A stretch of 64,000 bases of DNA, from assembly GCA_036583965.1 (NCBI GenBank), contig JAZBQD010000027.1:21317001-21381000 (forward strand), given 5' to 3'. Source of the stretch: Prunella strophiata. Taxonomy: Eukaryota; Chordata; Aves; Passeriformes; Prunellidae. Positions 15,001 through 25,390 of the stretch are shown one piece after another (within the stretch, counting starts at the first letter, position 1; each line of letters starts with the position of its first letter). The translations under genes and the position numbers were made by a program. The notes below the pieces were generated by a model. It had not been told where the DNA came from. It did no database searches and worked only from the letters and a program-made list of their open reading frames with translations.

Positions 15001-18000
15001 TGACAAGTTGCCCCATTTTTTTCCTCAGTACTATGAGCTTGAACTCAAGTTTTGGGATAGTACAGTGGTTTTAGTTAACCTAAGTCTTTGCATTGGAGTT
15101 GATAGCTGGGTTTGAAAGAAATCCTGTCCATCCTCTGTATTTTCTCTCAGATTAGTAGCAAAGATACTACTGGCAAGGAGTTAAGAGATGTAATTCAAGT
15201 GTAGATGCATACAGTGTTTTGATATCATTCTTATTCTTGCATGTGTGCAATAGTTTGTTATCTTATTTTCACATGGTATTAAAGCTGTTAAAGGGTGAGT
15301 TCCATGTCTGTGGCAACCTGAAAATTAAGTCAGTGGGGAAAAAATTGTTGTAGAGAAGGAGCAAATTAGCAGAATGTTGGTCTGAGGAATCTGTAACAGT
15401 ACCGAGTTTTGGTCTCAAGAACAGACCATTAAACAAAACTTTATCTAAAATATAGTATTGTGTTAAATTTAGACTGGTAACACAGAACAAACAAAAAAAG
15501 TTCTGGACTAAATAATAGCCCAGAATGTGTGAGACAAAACTGGTCTTACTCAGTTGGTAATTGTTGTCTGTTTTCCATATATTGAAGGAACTACACAGGA
15601 GAACTTGGACAAGCTGATCCAGAATGTACACATAGAAAGTGATAGTGATATGATAAGAAATTGGAAATACCTTGATGTTCCTGTTATCTCTTCAGTAAGA
15701 ATGTATTTATTTATTTTGTGTTTTCCTACTGTCCAAGGACCTACAGCTCTTTCAGCAACTCTTACCAGTATTATCAAGGTCTGGGTTTGGAAGCAGATAA
15801 TTGCTAGGAATTCTTTTTTTTTTTTTTCTGTAATGTGTTTAAGTGGTAAATCCTTTGAAAATTATTCTTGTTAGTTGTTTAAAGTAAGATACCCATAATG
15901 TTCCCTCTGTAATTATCAGGTGGTGGCTTGAGCTAGTTGATTTTGGAAACTGCCAACTTACTCAGTTCCTTCTCTCTGAAGTTACTATTTCTAATGTATC
16001 CTGAATTCTAGAGGTATTAATTATTGTTCTTTATAATTTTTATTATTTCTTTAAAATCTCATACTTATCCCCCCTCCTTCTGCTACTGACTGCTGATAAG
16101 TTTCAAAAGTCCAAACAGTAAATAATACAACCATATTTTGAAAATCTTTTCAGTTTGTTGCTCAGCAGCATAAATACGTAAGAAGGGACCGTTCTAAAGA
16201 AGAAACCTTTCAGCTTTCCAGGTGGACTCCTGTTATCAAAGATGTTATGGAGGTAAATTTCACCAACTAATTAATTCATGGGTGCAGTGCAGAAGTTTAC
16301 TCCAGTGAGCCGTTGTAGCCCATCTTTTCAATTCCATAGTATTTTGAGTTAATTTTATGAAATAGCTCTGGTGGGCAAAGTGATCACTTCTAGTCTGTCT
16401 CTAATATAGAACATTAGACTGCTGTTAGTAATACTCCTTATTAGAGGTCATTTTAAAGGTGAAGCAAATGGAAGTGAAAGCAACAAGTCTTTTAGAACAG
16501 CTTGTCCTGGGATTGGCAGTGTTTGGTATAATTTACAGATCGGTATCTTCTTGGTTTTAACTCCAACGGGTCTTTAAACTGCCATTCCAATTTAAACTGT
16601 GGTGTGGTAGAGCCTGGAAGGTGTTACTTGCCAGAAGTGTAATTTCATTGTTCTTAAACTTCTTCCTAAGCATCACTCAGTGACTTATGTCATGCAGGAT
16701 AGTGAGTTTACTGGAGTGTTAGTCTGACCCAGTGCTGTCATTCATAAATTCTTGGTGGCTTTCTCATGTTCATTTATATTTTTAGGGGACTCTGACTTCT
16801 CTCATACAATTGCCATATAGAAATTAAATACATTAAGGTTTTTACAGATGAAAAGCTGCTAGTGAAATCTGAACAGTTAAATCAGTATATGTTTATAAAA
16901 AACGCATGTACACTCACAATTCCTTGTCATACACAAAGCACTTAGAATACATTTTAGCATTATGTGGTCTAGCATTTTGTTACATAGGAGCATTGTTCAT
17001 GAGATGTTACTTGCAATGATTTGTTGGGCTGCATGTGTTGGCATGAAATGCCAGTTAGATGTCCTTTTTGAAAGTTGCAACTTGGTGGGGTTAAGGTCTG
17101 TATGCCTTTTTCAAGCGTGTCTTTATTTTGCACTTCAGGATGCTATAGAAAACAAATTAGATTCAAAAGACTGGCCTTATTGTTCCCGCTGCCCTCCCAC
17201 CTGGAATGGTTCAGGAGCAGTAAGGTAAGTGGTTTAATTTCCTGAAACATAATTTACCCAGGTCTCAGTATTTCTGTCATTAACTTTCTAAAGCCTTATA
17301 GAAGTGTGCTTACTGAACAGTGAAATAACACATGTAAGATAATGTTAATGTGCCAAGCCTATATTTTTATCTAATCTAAAACATACTCAACTTGGTTGTT
17401 ATTTTAACAATTCTTAGTAATGTGTAGCTTTTTTATTTGTAGTATCTCCCTTTTGCTTCAAGGTTAGAAATAACATTTCATATTCCCAGAATGAGAAGTT
17501 TAAACCATTGAGTTTATTAGTGTGAAGTAGTTTCAGGAATAAATGTTCAGTACTATGACTTAGGTAAAAAGAATGTTTTACTTCTGGAAGTTATCTCTGC
17601 TATGTTAGTGGTGGTGACATTATTGGGGTTAATTGCCTCAGGAAATTAAATTAATCTTCTATAGGCTCTCTCATTGGGAAATATGGGCCTGTTAGGCATT
17701 TGACCCCTGTTGCCAGGGAGTGGTTAAGGCAAGTCCAGGACAGTTGGAGATCTTGAAATGAATTCTCTGCTAATGAATGTGAAGTGTGTACTTGCATATT
17801 TAATGATTATCACGGAGAGGTGATTTTTGGAAATCTTTTTTTTTTTAACTCACCTGTACTGTTCCTTCTTTCTCTTTTTAATTCCACTAGCTCTTGAACC
17901 TCATGACCAATACATGCCAATTTGAGAGCTTTTTATAGTGTTATTTAAAAGGGGAGATAAATGAATCAAGACTCCCAAGAGTGTTTCTATCACAGGAATG

Positions 18001-21000
18001 CTAACTAAGAGTGTTCCTCTCTCGGGAATGTTCACTGCACTAATCAGATGCTGGAATTCAGGGAGGGAAACATTAAACATATCCTAAATGTGGAAGACAC
18101 CCTTGAATTGGAATTTGTACCTTTTTAAATAAAAAACCAAAAAGTTGAGATACACAGCCTTAGGAAAATAAGTTTTTTACATCCACTTCTAATTAGACTG
18201 TTGGTGGTATATCCTTCTCTTCCTAGATATGCACTAGGATGATCACTACAAGGGAATACTAGAGCAAGTCCCTGCACACTTGATCTCTGTCTTATAGGCT
18301 GGTGAAATGTTGGAAGCTTGAAGGCACTCTAGCAGAGAGATCAGGACTGCAGATGACTTAACCTGAGTCTGCAATTACTTAGGCTTCTAAGCACTTCAGG
18401 CTGCTTTTGTTTTTCCTCGGTATCTGAATCTGATTTGATAACGGACAAATGTTTTCTTTAGAGATTCTGTACGTGTTCAGAGATAGAAAAATCTAAGACT
18501 CCAGCTTTTTCAAATGAACCTCTCATGAAAAATGCCACTGGAATTGGGAGCATGCAGAGTTAAGCTGCTTGGCAGGAGTCCTTGGCATGTTAGCTGTGTG
18601 TGCAACAAGGTTTTTGTTTTGTATTTGTTTTCCCCCAGTGATACCTAAACACTTAATGTGATATTATAAAAAATTTTATAAAAACAAGTTATCAATTTAT
18701 CTGAATACTTTTGCTGAAATTATAATCAAGCCATGAACTGCATGACAGCAATTGCTACTGCTTGTTGACTGTATAATCTTAACCAAAAATTGATCAGGCA
18801 AGCTGTACAAATGTCCCCTTACGGAACCTTTGCAGTGCACGCCAGAAGCCTCGAGCGAGTTGCAGAGAGGAGCGCAGGAGCAGCGCCAGGCTGATCGTGT
18901 TTGTCATCGGCGGCGTCACCTACTCGGAGATGCGCAGCGCCTACGAGGTCTCCTGAGGCCTACAGGTCCTGTGAAGTTGTTATTGGTGAGCTTGCCATGG
19001 GAAAGAAAGGGTGGGGTGTGTGCTCTACTGCCTGTGATTCTGGGAAATGTAAGAGTCATGCTGCTTGGATTCCTTCTGTTGCTTCAGCACACTAATACTA
19101 TAACCAGTGTATTTCTTAAAACTATGCACTTAAAAGCATCTTTGCAGGTTATCTCAACTGTTTGATGTTAGGAGGGATTTTTTTGCTATAAGACATTAAG
19201 GAAAAAATAGTCATGCTCTACAGAAGAATTGTGTCAGAGATATGTCAGTGTATAGCAAACAGGATTTCAGGAGACCTCTATTTCTTTGCATTACAGTTTT
19301 CTCACAAACTTTTGCATCTGCCTATGCTTTACCTTCAGGGGCACTTGCTACTCTAATTGCTTTTAGAAGTAGGAAAGCTAACAGACTAGTGCAAAATTGC
19401 TCACTTTAGAAAGAAGCTAAGAATTAAAAAACCCCAGCAATTCTAATCAAAATTCCAACCAAAAACCTAAACAAATAAACCCCAAACCACTTTTTCAGTG
19501 TAGTTATGTTGACTTTGCAATATTTTCTAGTTTCTGTTGTGGCTACTTGGAGGCTTTGCATAAACCACACAGTGATTAACTGCTTGGGCCCTGAAAACTC
19601 CCCTGCTTAAGATTTGTCAATTGGCAGCTGGTGTAGTAATCTCTCAGCACTTTAGAGGTAGTAAATGCTTGTTCCATCAGCTGCTGTGCTTCAAATGAAT
19701 TTTAAATAGCATTACAGGAAATAATTAGGTGCTAAAACTTGTACATATATATAATATATAGGAGCAGAGCTCCTGGATACAGAACCTTACCACAGACTTG
19801 TGTCCATCTGCAGGGCTGGCTGACAGCTGGGTGCAGGGTCATCTAAAGCATTCTAAATTACTTGAGAGGTCTATACATGGCATTTAAATTTAGTCTTGAG
19901 ATTCAGATTGAATCTGTCTACCATCTACCATGATTTTAAATTAATACTCTTCCCTAAAACAATGCCAGCCTTGATTCTGAAATCTATAGAGTCTGCTACC
20001 TCAAAATATTCAGGGGTATTGTAGGTGTGTTTGTGTGTGGTTGGTTCTGTTTTGGTTTATTTGCTGGTTTCATTGGTGGTGCTTGAGGTAGGTTTAGTGC
20101 TGGTTCTAGTTCTGAGTAGTAATGGAAAGACCAGGACAACAGGAATGTAGTTTGACCAGGCTATTTCTTCATCTGAAACTTGTTTACAATACCATGTTTA
20201 GTGTAGGTGACTCTTTGACTGGGGTATCTGGCACTCACCACAGCACCATCGTCCCTTTTGTTTAGAGATGATTCTTGTAGTTTTGTTTGTAATCCTGATT
20301 TCTGAGGGAAGGTGATAGTTGCCAAATTTCCACATGGATTACTGAAAAATTACCATTTGTCTGTGTTCCTGATTATTCAGAACTCCAGGCACATTAGCCC
20401 ATTCAGAGTGACACTACTTGTTGCCTTCAGAACTGCAGGGTAAATCTTCATGACAGAAGCTATAATCACTCTCTGTGAGAATAACAGGGGTAGCTGTGAA
20501 TTGAAGAATAATAAGGATTTTCTCTGCTGCTCAAGACTTGAATTTTGTTTTTCCAAGGAAATATTAGTCAGTAAAAGCCAATTTTTTTCTGGTATTTCTG
20601 TGGAACGCTACTGTTTGTGATAATCTTGAATCCAGATCGTTTATTGGTTCTAGGGTAAAGCCTCTCATTAAGTCACCCTTTCACAGAATGGCAGGTTTCT
20701 TGCAGGCTGGGACAATTGTCCAGGTTCAGTCCTGTCTTTCAAACAGGGCAGAGCAGGACTTGAAACTTGTGTTCAAAGTATGAGTCCTGATCTGGATGTC
20801 TAAGTGTGGGAAGAGGGACATTACCTACCTAATGGTGACACATGATGGTGATTTATATGAAAACACTTTGAAATGTTGCACTTGTCAGTTTTCCAGGTGC
20901 TGTAAAAAACACTGGCATGTAACTGATGTTTTAAAGAGGGAATGTCTGAAAGTCAGAATTTGACTGATACAGTTGATACTTATGTTCTTTTGTCAGGTTC

Positions 21001-21088
21001 TACTCATATTTTGACACCTAGAAAACTACTAGAGGAAGTGAAGAGCCTTAGTAAACCCAAGGATATGGTCTGCATTAAGGATGAATAG
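1..21088 (+). CDS. STXBP3: STXBP3 gene (syntaxin-binding protein 3, Munc18c), 5' partial, 19 exons
   Basis: Sec1/Munc18 family protein. The family binds closed syntaxins and SNARE bundles to promote vesicle fusion; this member is known to pair with syntaxin-4 at the plasma membrane, for example in GLUT4 vesicle exocytosis. Exons: 1-19, 2790-2839, 3574-3655, 5052-5128, 5775-5853, 7195-7295, 9155-9309, 10180-10270, 11213-11337, 12774-12878, 13382-13439, 13653-13718, 14150-14230, 14859-14997, 15588-15694, 16154-16252, 17139-17224, 18836-18985, 20997-21088. Phases agree at every junction. Recognisable pieces include [20 protein letters not shown] (exon 9) and [15 protein letters not shown] (exon 14). 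If the extra base in exon 18 is ignored, the window encodes 586 residues, plus roughly ten outside to the left; the human protein is 592. Odd points: a premature TGA at 18954-18956 caused by a one-base insertion, and a GC-AG intron after exon 9. STXBP1 and STXBP2 are less likely on sequence and on synteny with AKNAD1 and GPSM2. Confidence 0.96.
2790..2839 (+). CDS. STXBP3: STXBP3 exon 2
   Basis: Acceptor TTACAG, donor AAG|GTACAA. Reads [17 protein letters not shown] once the carried A is added; equivalent to human KIKATVFDDCKKEGEWK. Confidence 0.93.
3061..3086 (+). repeat. Poly-T run (T26) in STXBP3 intron 2
   Basis: Uninterrupted run of 26 T, followed by ATTAGATG. Probably a simple homopolymer; no flanking retroposon was recognised. 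Confidence 0.9.
3574..3655 (+). CDS. STXBP3: STXBP3 exon 3
   Basis: Acceptor TATTTAG, donor ACAG|GTAAGC. Encodes [20 protein letters not shown] followed by LLAEGVT, matching the Munc18 domain 1 start (human [20 protein letters not shown]). Confidence 0.95.
5052..5128 (+). CDS. STXBP3: STXBP3 exon 4
   Basis: Acceptor TTATAG, donor AAG|GTTAGT. Encodes [20 protein letters not shown] then ITPTKK. Confidence 0.95.
5775..5853 (+). CDS. STXBP3: STXBP3 exon 5
   Basis: Acceptor CATAAG, donor ACT|GTAAGT. Encodes [20 protein letters not shown] then YVYFTD; the [12 protein letters not shown] end is typical of Munc18 proteins. Confidence 0.95.
7195..7295 (+). CDS. STXBP3: STXBP3 exon 6
   Basis: Acceptor CCCTAG, donor CAG|GTAAGT. 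Begins [12 protein letters not shown] and ends [10 protein letters not shown], like the human protein. Confidence 0.95.
9155..9309 (+). CDS. STXBP3: STXBP3 exon 7
   Basis: Acceptor TGTAG, donor AAG|GTGGGG (a weak donor). Encodes [20 protein letters not shown] and ends [14 protein letters not shown]. Confidence 0.95.
9425..9452. repeat. Perfect 11-bp hairpin in STXBP3 intron 7
   Basis: Inverted repeat TTGTGGATTAA / TTAATCCACAA with a 6-base loop (TATTTT). No mismatches. No coding or RNA role is visible. Confidence 0.85.
10180..10270 (+). CDS. STXBP3: STXBP3 exon 8
   Basis: Acceptor TCCCAG, donor AAG|GTATAC. Encodes [20 protein letters not shown] then [11 protein letters not shown]. Confidence 0.94.
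11213..11337 (+). CDS. STXBP3: STXBP3 exon 9, ending at a GC donor
   Basis: Acceptor TTCTAG. Encodes [16 protein letters not shown] and onward to [10 protein letters not shown], the most conserved block of Munc18c. The 3' end is AA|GCAAGT, a GC donor; only this cut keeps phase with exon 10 (AA+A = Lys). The nearby GT at 11342 would shift the frame. Confidence 0.94.
12774..12878 (+). CDS. STXBP3: STXBP3 exon 10
   Basis: Acceptor TTGGAAG, donor GA|GTATGT. Encodes [20 protein letters not shown] then [14 protein letters not shown]; matches the acidic loop of human Munc18c. Confidence 0.94.
13382..13439 (+). CDS. STXBP3: STXBP3 exon 11
   Basis: Acceptor CTTCAG, donor AAA|GTAAGT. Encodes [20 protein letters not shown]. 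Confidence 0.93.
13653..13718 (+). CDS. STXBP3: STXBP3 exon 12
   Basis: Acceptor TTCCAG, donor AAG|GTAAGG. Encodes [20 protein letters not shown] then SK. Confidence 0.94.
14150..14230 (+). CDS. STXBP3: STXBP3 exon 13
   Basis: Acceptor CTTATAG, donor CAG|GTATGT. Encodes [20 protein letters not shown] then RLCKTEQ. Confidence 0.95.
14859..14997 (+). CDS. STXBP3: STXBP3 exon 14
   Basis: Acceptor ATTTAG, donor AATG|GTATGA. Begins [20 protein letters not shown] and ends [13 protein letters not shown]. Confidence 0.96.
15588..15694 (+). CDS. STXBP3: STXBP3 exon 15
   Basis: Acceptor TTGAAG, donor TCA|GTAAGA. Encodes [20 protein letters not shown], then [16 protein letters not shown]. Confidence 0.95.
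16154..16252 (+). CDS. STXBP3: STXBP3 exon 16
   Basis: Acceptor TTTCAG, donor GAG|GTAAAT. Ends with [18 protein letters not shown], a well-conserved Munc18 stretch; the first ten residues ([10 protein letters not shown]) are more divergent. Confidence 0.94.
17139..17224 (+). CDS. STXBP3: STXBP3 exon 17
   Basis: Acceptor CTTCAG, donor AAG|GTAAGT. Encodes [20 protein letters not shown] then TWNGSGAV. Confidence 0.95.
18836..18985 (+). CDS. STXBP3: STXBP3 exon 18, with a one-base insertion and premature stop
   Basis: Acceptor TTGCAG, donor ATTG|GTGAGC. Reads [10 protein letters not shown], then [20 protein letters not shown], then VS and TGA at 18954-18956. Phase demands 149 bases (or 3n+2) but the exon has 150. 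Removing one base at about 18954 gives [12 protein letters not shown], which matches human SQAHKSCEVIIG and joins exon 19 in frame. As written, the last 40 residues are lost. Much more GC-rich than its flanks. A consensus error is likelier than a real null. Confidence 0.9.
20997..21088 (+). CDS. STXBP3: STXBP3 exon 19 (terminal coding exon)
   Basis: Acceptor TGTCAG. Encodes [20 protein letters not shown] then [10 protein letters not shown] and TAG. Matches the human C-terminus (HVLTPKKLLDDIKML ... IKDE). An intact downstream frame supports the exon 18 anomaly being a single insertion. Confidence 0.95.
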
Positions 21089-24000
21089 ATATGGTGATGT
21101 TTATGATGCATTAAAAACACAAACACTATGTACATATTCTAATGGAACTGACTTTTCCAAATACTGCACTTCAATACTACATGTTTCCTAATGGGAGGTC
21201 ATGTTATAATTTAAATTTGCTGCTTTTAGGGGAGTAGAAGGCAGAGAGATGAAAAGATTAACATGTGTGTTTCTTAGGTTCTATTTAGTATTACACTGCA
21301 AGTGCTTTTCCAAAAGGGCATGTTTGTTTCTAAATAATTGTGCTAAAAATTGTAATTATATATAAACTGGAATTGTCTTTGAGCACTGTGAAAACTTTCT
21401 ATAATGGCATTTATTTCTAAAAATGACTGAATGAAAAAGGGCCTAGCCTCTTGGGTAGGGACTTCAAGAGAAAACTTGTAAATATGGGTTTATGGTAAAA
21501 ATATTTAATACAAGTTCAGTGTCATAAAGTGTAATGTTTTCTGTAAAAATAACTTGTTGAAAATTCTTTAAATATGTGTAATTGTGAAAAATCTAAAGGC
21601 TTTTTAGATGGTGCTGGGATAAAGTAGATAGTTAATCACAGAATTATTGAGCAGTTCCAATCACAGTGAACAACTTTGGAGAAATGCTGTCAACTGTGCA
21701 CTGAAGTACACTTTATATTTAAGTATATACAGAGATTATTACTGAAGCTTTTTTGAAAGTTAATTTCTTAGCAAATTCCTCATGATTGTCTACATAGTCT
21801 GTCTGTTTCAGAAGCTGAATTGCCTGTGATACAGAAATTCCAAAACTAAGCATGTCTCTTTAGGGAAGTTGGAGGCACGGGGAAAGGACAGGACAAAAAG
21901 GGAAGCAGCTCAGTTTTTCAAAGGGCTTGGTAACTTGGGAAAGAAAAGCACAAAGCAAACAAAATGACAAAACCTGATGCACTCAAAGAATTTACTTTTT
22001 CAAAATTTTGTTACATACTAAGAAATATTTAAATTTGCATTGAAGGGAATAAAAAAATCAAATTGTATGAATTCTGTAATACTGCTAATGTTTAGATTTC
22101 TCTTTAAAAATTACTTAATTAAAATTACTGAACTTTTAATGGGATGTTGTATTTATGTGCCTTGAAATGTTAGTTTGTTTTATGTAGAATCCAAGAAAAA
22201 ATGTTATAATGAAAAAGAACAGATTACTCCTGTCCTTTTGTTTACATTTTCCCAATTATTAGTATTTTTTTTTCATGATTTTGGGTTTTTCCCCTTTATT
22301 TTTGCTCTCAGGTTAACCAATACTTTAAGAGAACATTTTTGTTAGATGAGTTCATTCAGAGTTAATTAGAAGGTGGAAAAAGGTCAAGTTCTCCCCCTGC
22401 ATCAGAGAAGAATGAAAGGGGAGGACATGACATAATGATTCCAAAATGTTGCAGGACATGGGGAGTGATGAGAATAAGTGGCTGTAGCTTTCAAATGCAC
22501 CTAAATGAGTTTGGAATTGAATCTACACTAAATTTTTTTCAATAGGACTACAGAAGCAACACTTTTAAATCAACTGGTTCGTCCAATACCATGTACATCA
22601 CAACCTTAAAAAATGTAGCAGAAATACGTGTTGTTTTTGTGAATTCTAGTTTATAACTCTATCACAGTAAAAATCCAGAGTAAAAGTACTTACCTAAGAA
22701 ATGCTGTGTCTTACTAAAGATGCACACTTTGAAATTGGCACTGAAAAATTGCACTAAAATGATATATATATATATATATATTTCTTATACCTTTGGCAAG
22801 AGGAGCCTAAGTTTGTTGTAACAGCTATATGTAGGTGCAATTTTTTTTCCTATTCCTACGGCTGGAAAGTAGTTAAGTACAGAAGAAAATAGCTGATATC
22901 AGTGTTACACTTAAGGACTGAAATAATTGATTTCAGTAGTAAATAAAATCCATTGTGTTGATATTTTTTTTAATTGCATAGAGTTGAAGAAATACCAGCT
23001 CACAATTCTGGATTACTTCTGTATATTCAGCACTTAAGTCTTTTTCCATGTCTCTGCTTCAGGCCTAAGTGTTATCACCAGCTCAGACTGATAGCTGATA
23101 AGTACAAGTCCTAGTCTGGTTTTTTTGTCTCCCTTATCCACCTTTTCCATCAGGCAAAGCAAAGCCAAATGTTACTGTAAAGGTGGAAAAATGAAGATGC
23201 TTCATGATGAGAAATCTGGCACCAATATGTAGCTCAAAACAGCTTATGAAGGGGGTAAGTGGAAGTTCTATTCAAGATATTTGGGTTTTTTTCCCCAAGA
23301 ATCTTCTCTGCTACATTTTTCCTAGATCAAGAATCATTATCAAAGAATGGCAAAGAGTTCTGTCAGGATAAACAAAAACTTAGTATTTCAGAGTACAAAT
23401 GTATATTATAATTTTGAAAGTTCATATTTTCATGTTATACATATTGAAATACTTACCTAATGCTACATGTGAGCCTAGCAATTGATTTTTAAAGTTGAAT
23501 CTGGAAATCTGGACAAGATTCAGAAATTACTAAGAAAAATCAAAAGTATGGAACAATCTTCATGTTAAGAATGGCTAGACTAGCATCCTTGATCAAGGGC
23601 AAAAAAAGATGATGGTGGAGTGTGAGATGGAAGCCTCAAAAATCCTGTTAGTGTTCAGACTGAAGGGTTGTCTTCCTATTCAGTATGTGAAGTGACAGGT
23701 GAAACCTGCAGCTGTCAAATCAGAACAAAAAGACCTTTAGCATCCAAGATGTCATGCAGTAATGGCATGCTCTAAATTGTTATATGGGGGAAAAATCCTC
23801 AACATAAGACAAGTCTTTATAGGGCTAATAAGTGTAAATGTTACTGCTGATTTAGAAGGATTCTGGGCTTTCAATTTGCCAGAGAATGTTCTGAGCAATC
23901 ACTCCATGATTGTCCTGTTCAATCTGATCTTTCTTAGGCAGTTGCTGTCAGGCACAGGACAGCAGGTGCAGAGATCCAGGATAAAAAGAAGGTTTATAAC

Positions 24001-25223
24001 AAGCTGTTCTTGTGATGTGGACAGATTTCTGTGAAAGGGATGAATCTTTTTTTTAATTGCATCTAGGAAGCTGCAGCAATTACTTCATTTAATAAGTTCA
24101 TTTGCATATAATGGGGACATTCCAGACATTAAACTAAATAAAGCAAAACCAGGGATAATAAGGAGAGGCAAATAAAGTTATAAGGATATACAGTAAGAGG
24201 CTAAGGAGGAGAGAGTTGAATGGTATTGTTGGCTGTGAAGGGTGGAAGAAGCCCTGAAAAAAGCCATTGACTCAGGCTAGTGAGTAAGTGGCACATGGCA
24301 GTGAGTTTAGCAATCACTGCTTGTAAGAACAGAGCCTGGATTATTTCTGTGTCCTCAACTGATGAAACTGCTCAGGTCTGCCTGAAAATGACTGTCCTTT
24401 TTAAGGAATGTACTGGCATTTCTAATTTGGTTTTCATCAGTCCTTATGTACTTTGGCTTCAGTGAGTAGCATCCCTGATAAAACAAGGCTGTTAACTGCT
24501 TGCCTTTAATCACTGCAGTCAAATGGATGTTAGAAGGAAAATAATAGATGACTTTTCTTGGCTCACTGAATTCCTACAGTATTTTAAAATTTTCGAGCCT
24601 ACTTACCATCAGCTAAAATGTCAAAGCCAGATATAGCTGACAAATTAAGAACATCAAATTGAAGGAACCAATTTAATTGTTACAAATACATAAACAACAA
24701 ATGGTGCAATTCAATCATTGCAACATACAAGGATGTTTCTTAAAAACAAACAACTCTCAATGTAGGGCACTTTAAAACCAAAATAATTCCAAATGTTGAC
24801 TATGACTTGGTATGTTAACATGATGTTTGCTTCTAGATGTCTCAGGTAAAGAGGCTGTTTTCTCTTGGTGTGATTAAGCAGCTGCTGTTGAAGTGTGAGA
24901 AGAAAGGACTGAGATTTATTCTCACATTTGGGAGTGGGGGGAAATCCAAGTCAGAAAGTTAATTGCTGGTTTAAGCCAATTTTTATGAAGCTGTCTTAAG
25001 TGAATACATACAGAAGGTATCTCTACTCAGTAATGGAATTAGCCAACCTACTAAAGACTTCCAGTAGAATTAATAATTTGTTTTACTGTTCTGAATGTAA
25101 ATATGCAATACCTATGTGCTCTGGTTTGGTTTAGTACCAACAGGTACAGAACAGCTGACAAGTTATCTAGCTGACTTTTTCATGTTTGTGTTCATCATTA
25201 GATTTTTGCAGAGATACTAACAC
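21089..25223. other. STXBP3 3' UTR and intergenic stretch to the AKNAD1 3' end
   Basis: No coding exon is supported. It is AT-rich, with an (AT)10 run at 22762-22781. Possible STXBP3 poly(A) signals are ATTAAA at 21110-21115 and AATAAA at 22048-22053; which is used cannot be told. The two genes converge here, so overlapping 3' UTRs are possible. Confidence 0.6.
22762..22781. repeat. (AT)10 microsatellite
   Basis: Twenty bases of uninterrupted AT dinucleotides between STXBP3 and AKNAD1. Confidence 0.9.
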
Positions 25224-25229
25224 TTTATT
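25224..25229 (-). terminator. AKNAD1: AKNAD1 poly(A) signal
   Basis: TTTATT on the + strand reads AATAAA on the - strand, 38 bases past the AKNAD1 stop. The closeness suggests a short 3' UTR. Confidence 0.6.
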
Positions 25230-25267
25230 ATAAACCAGCAAAACAATACAGCATTTGAACTAGATAA

Positions 25268-25390
25268 TTAAAACTGTTTTCTTTTAACTTTAGCTAGATC
25301 TTCTGAAACTGCTTGCACCATTCGCTCTGTTGCTTTCTTCAAACTATTTGCTGTCTCTATGGCATGATCCAGAGTAGAACTTAAAACCTG
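25268..25390 (-). CDS. AKNAD1: AKNAD1 coding exon 14 (last), tandem acceptor
   Basis: Encodes QVLSSTLDHAIETANSLKKA, then TERMVQAVSEDLAKVKRKQF and TAA (25268-25270). The acceptor is a NAGNAG (AAG-CAG), so the first Gln at 25388-25390 may be included or skipped without shifting the frame. Confidence 0.88.
   Translation of the reverse strand, partial: QVLSSTLDHAIETANSLKKATERMVQAVSEDLAKVKRKQF

Noticed and set aside
17979..18040. Imperfect ~30-bp tandem duplication in STXBP3 intron 17
   Set aside because: Too short and diverged to mean more than ordinary slippage.
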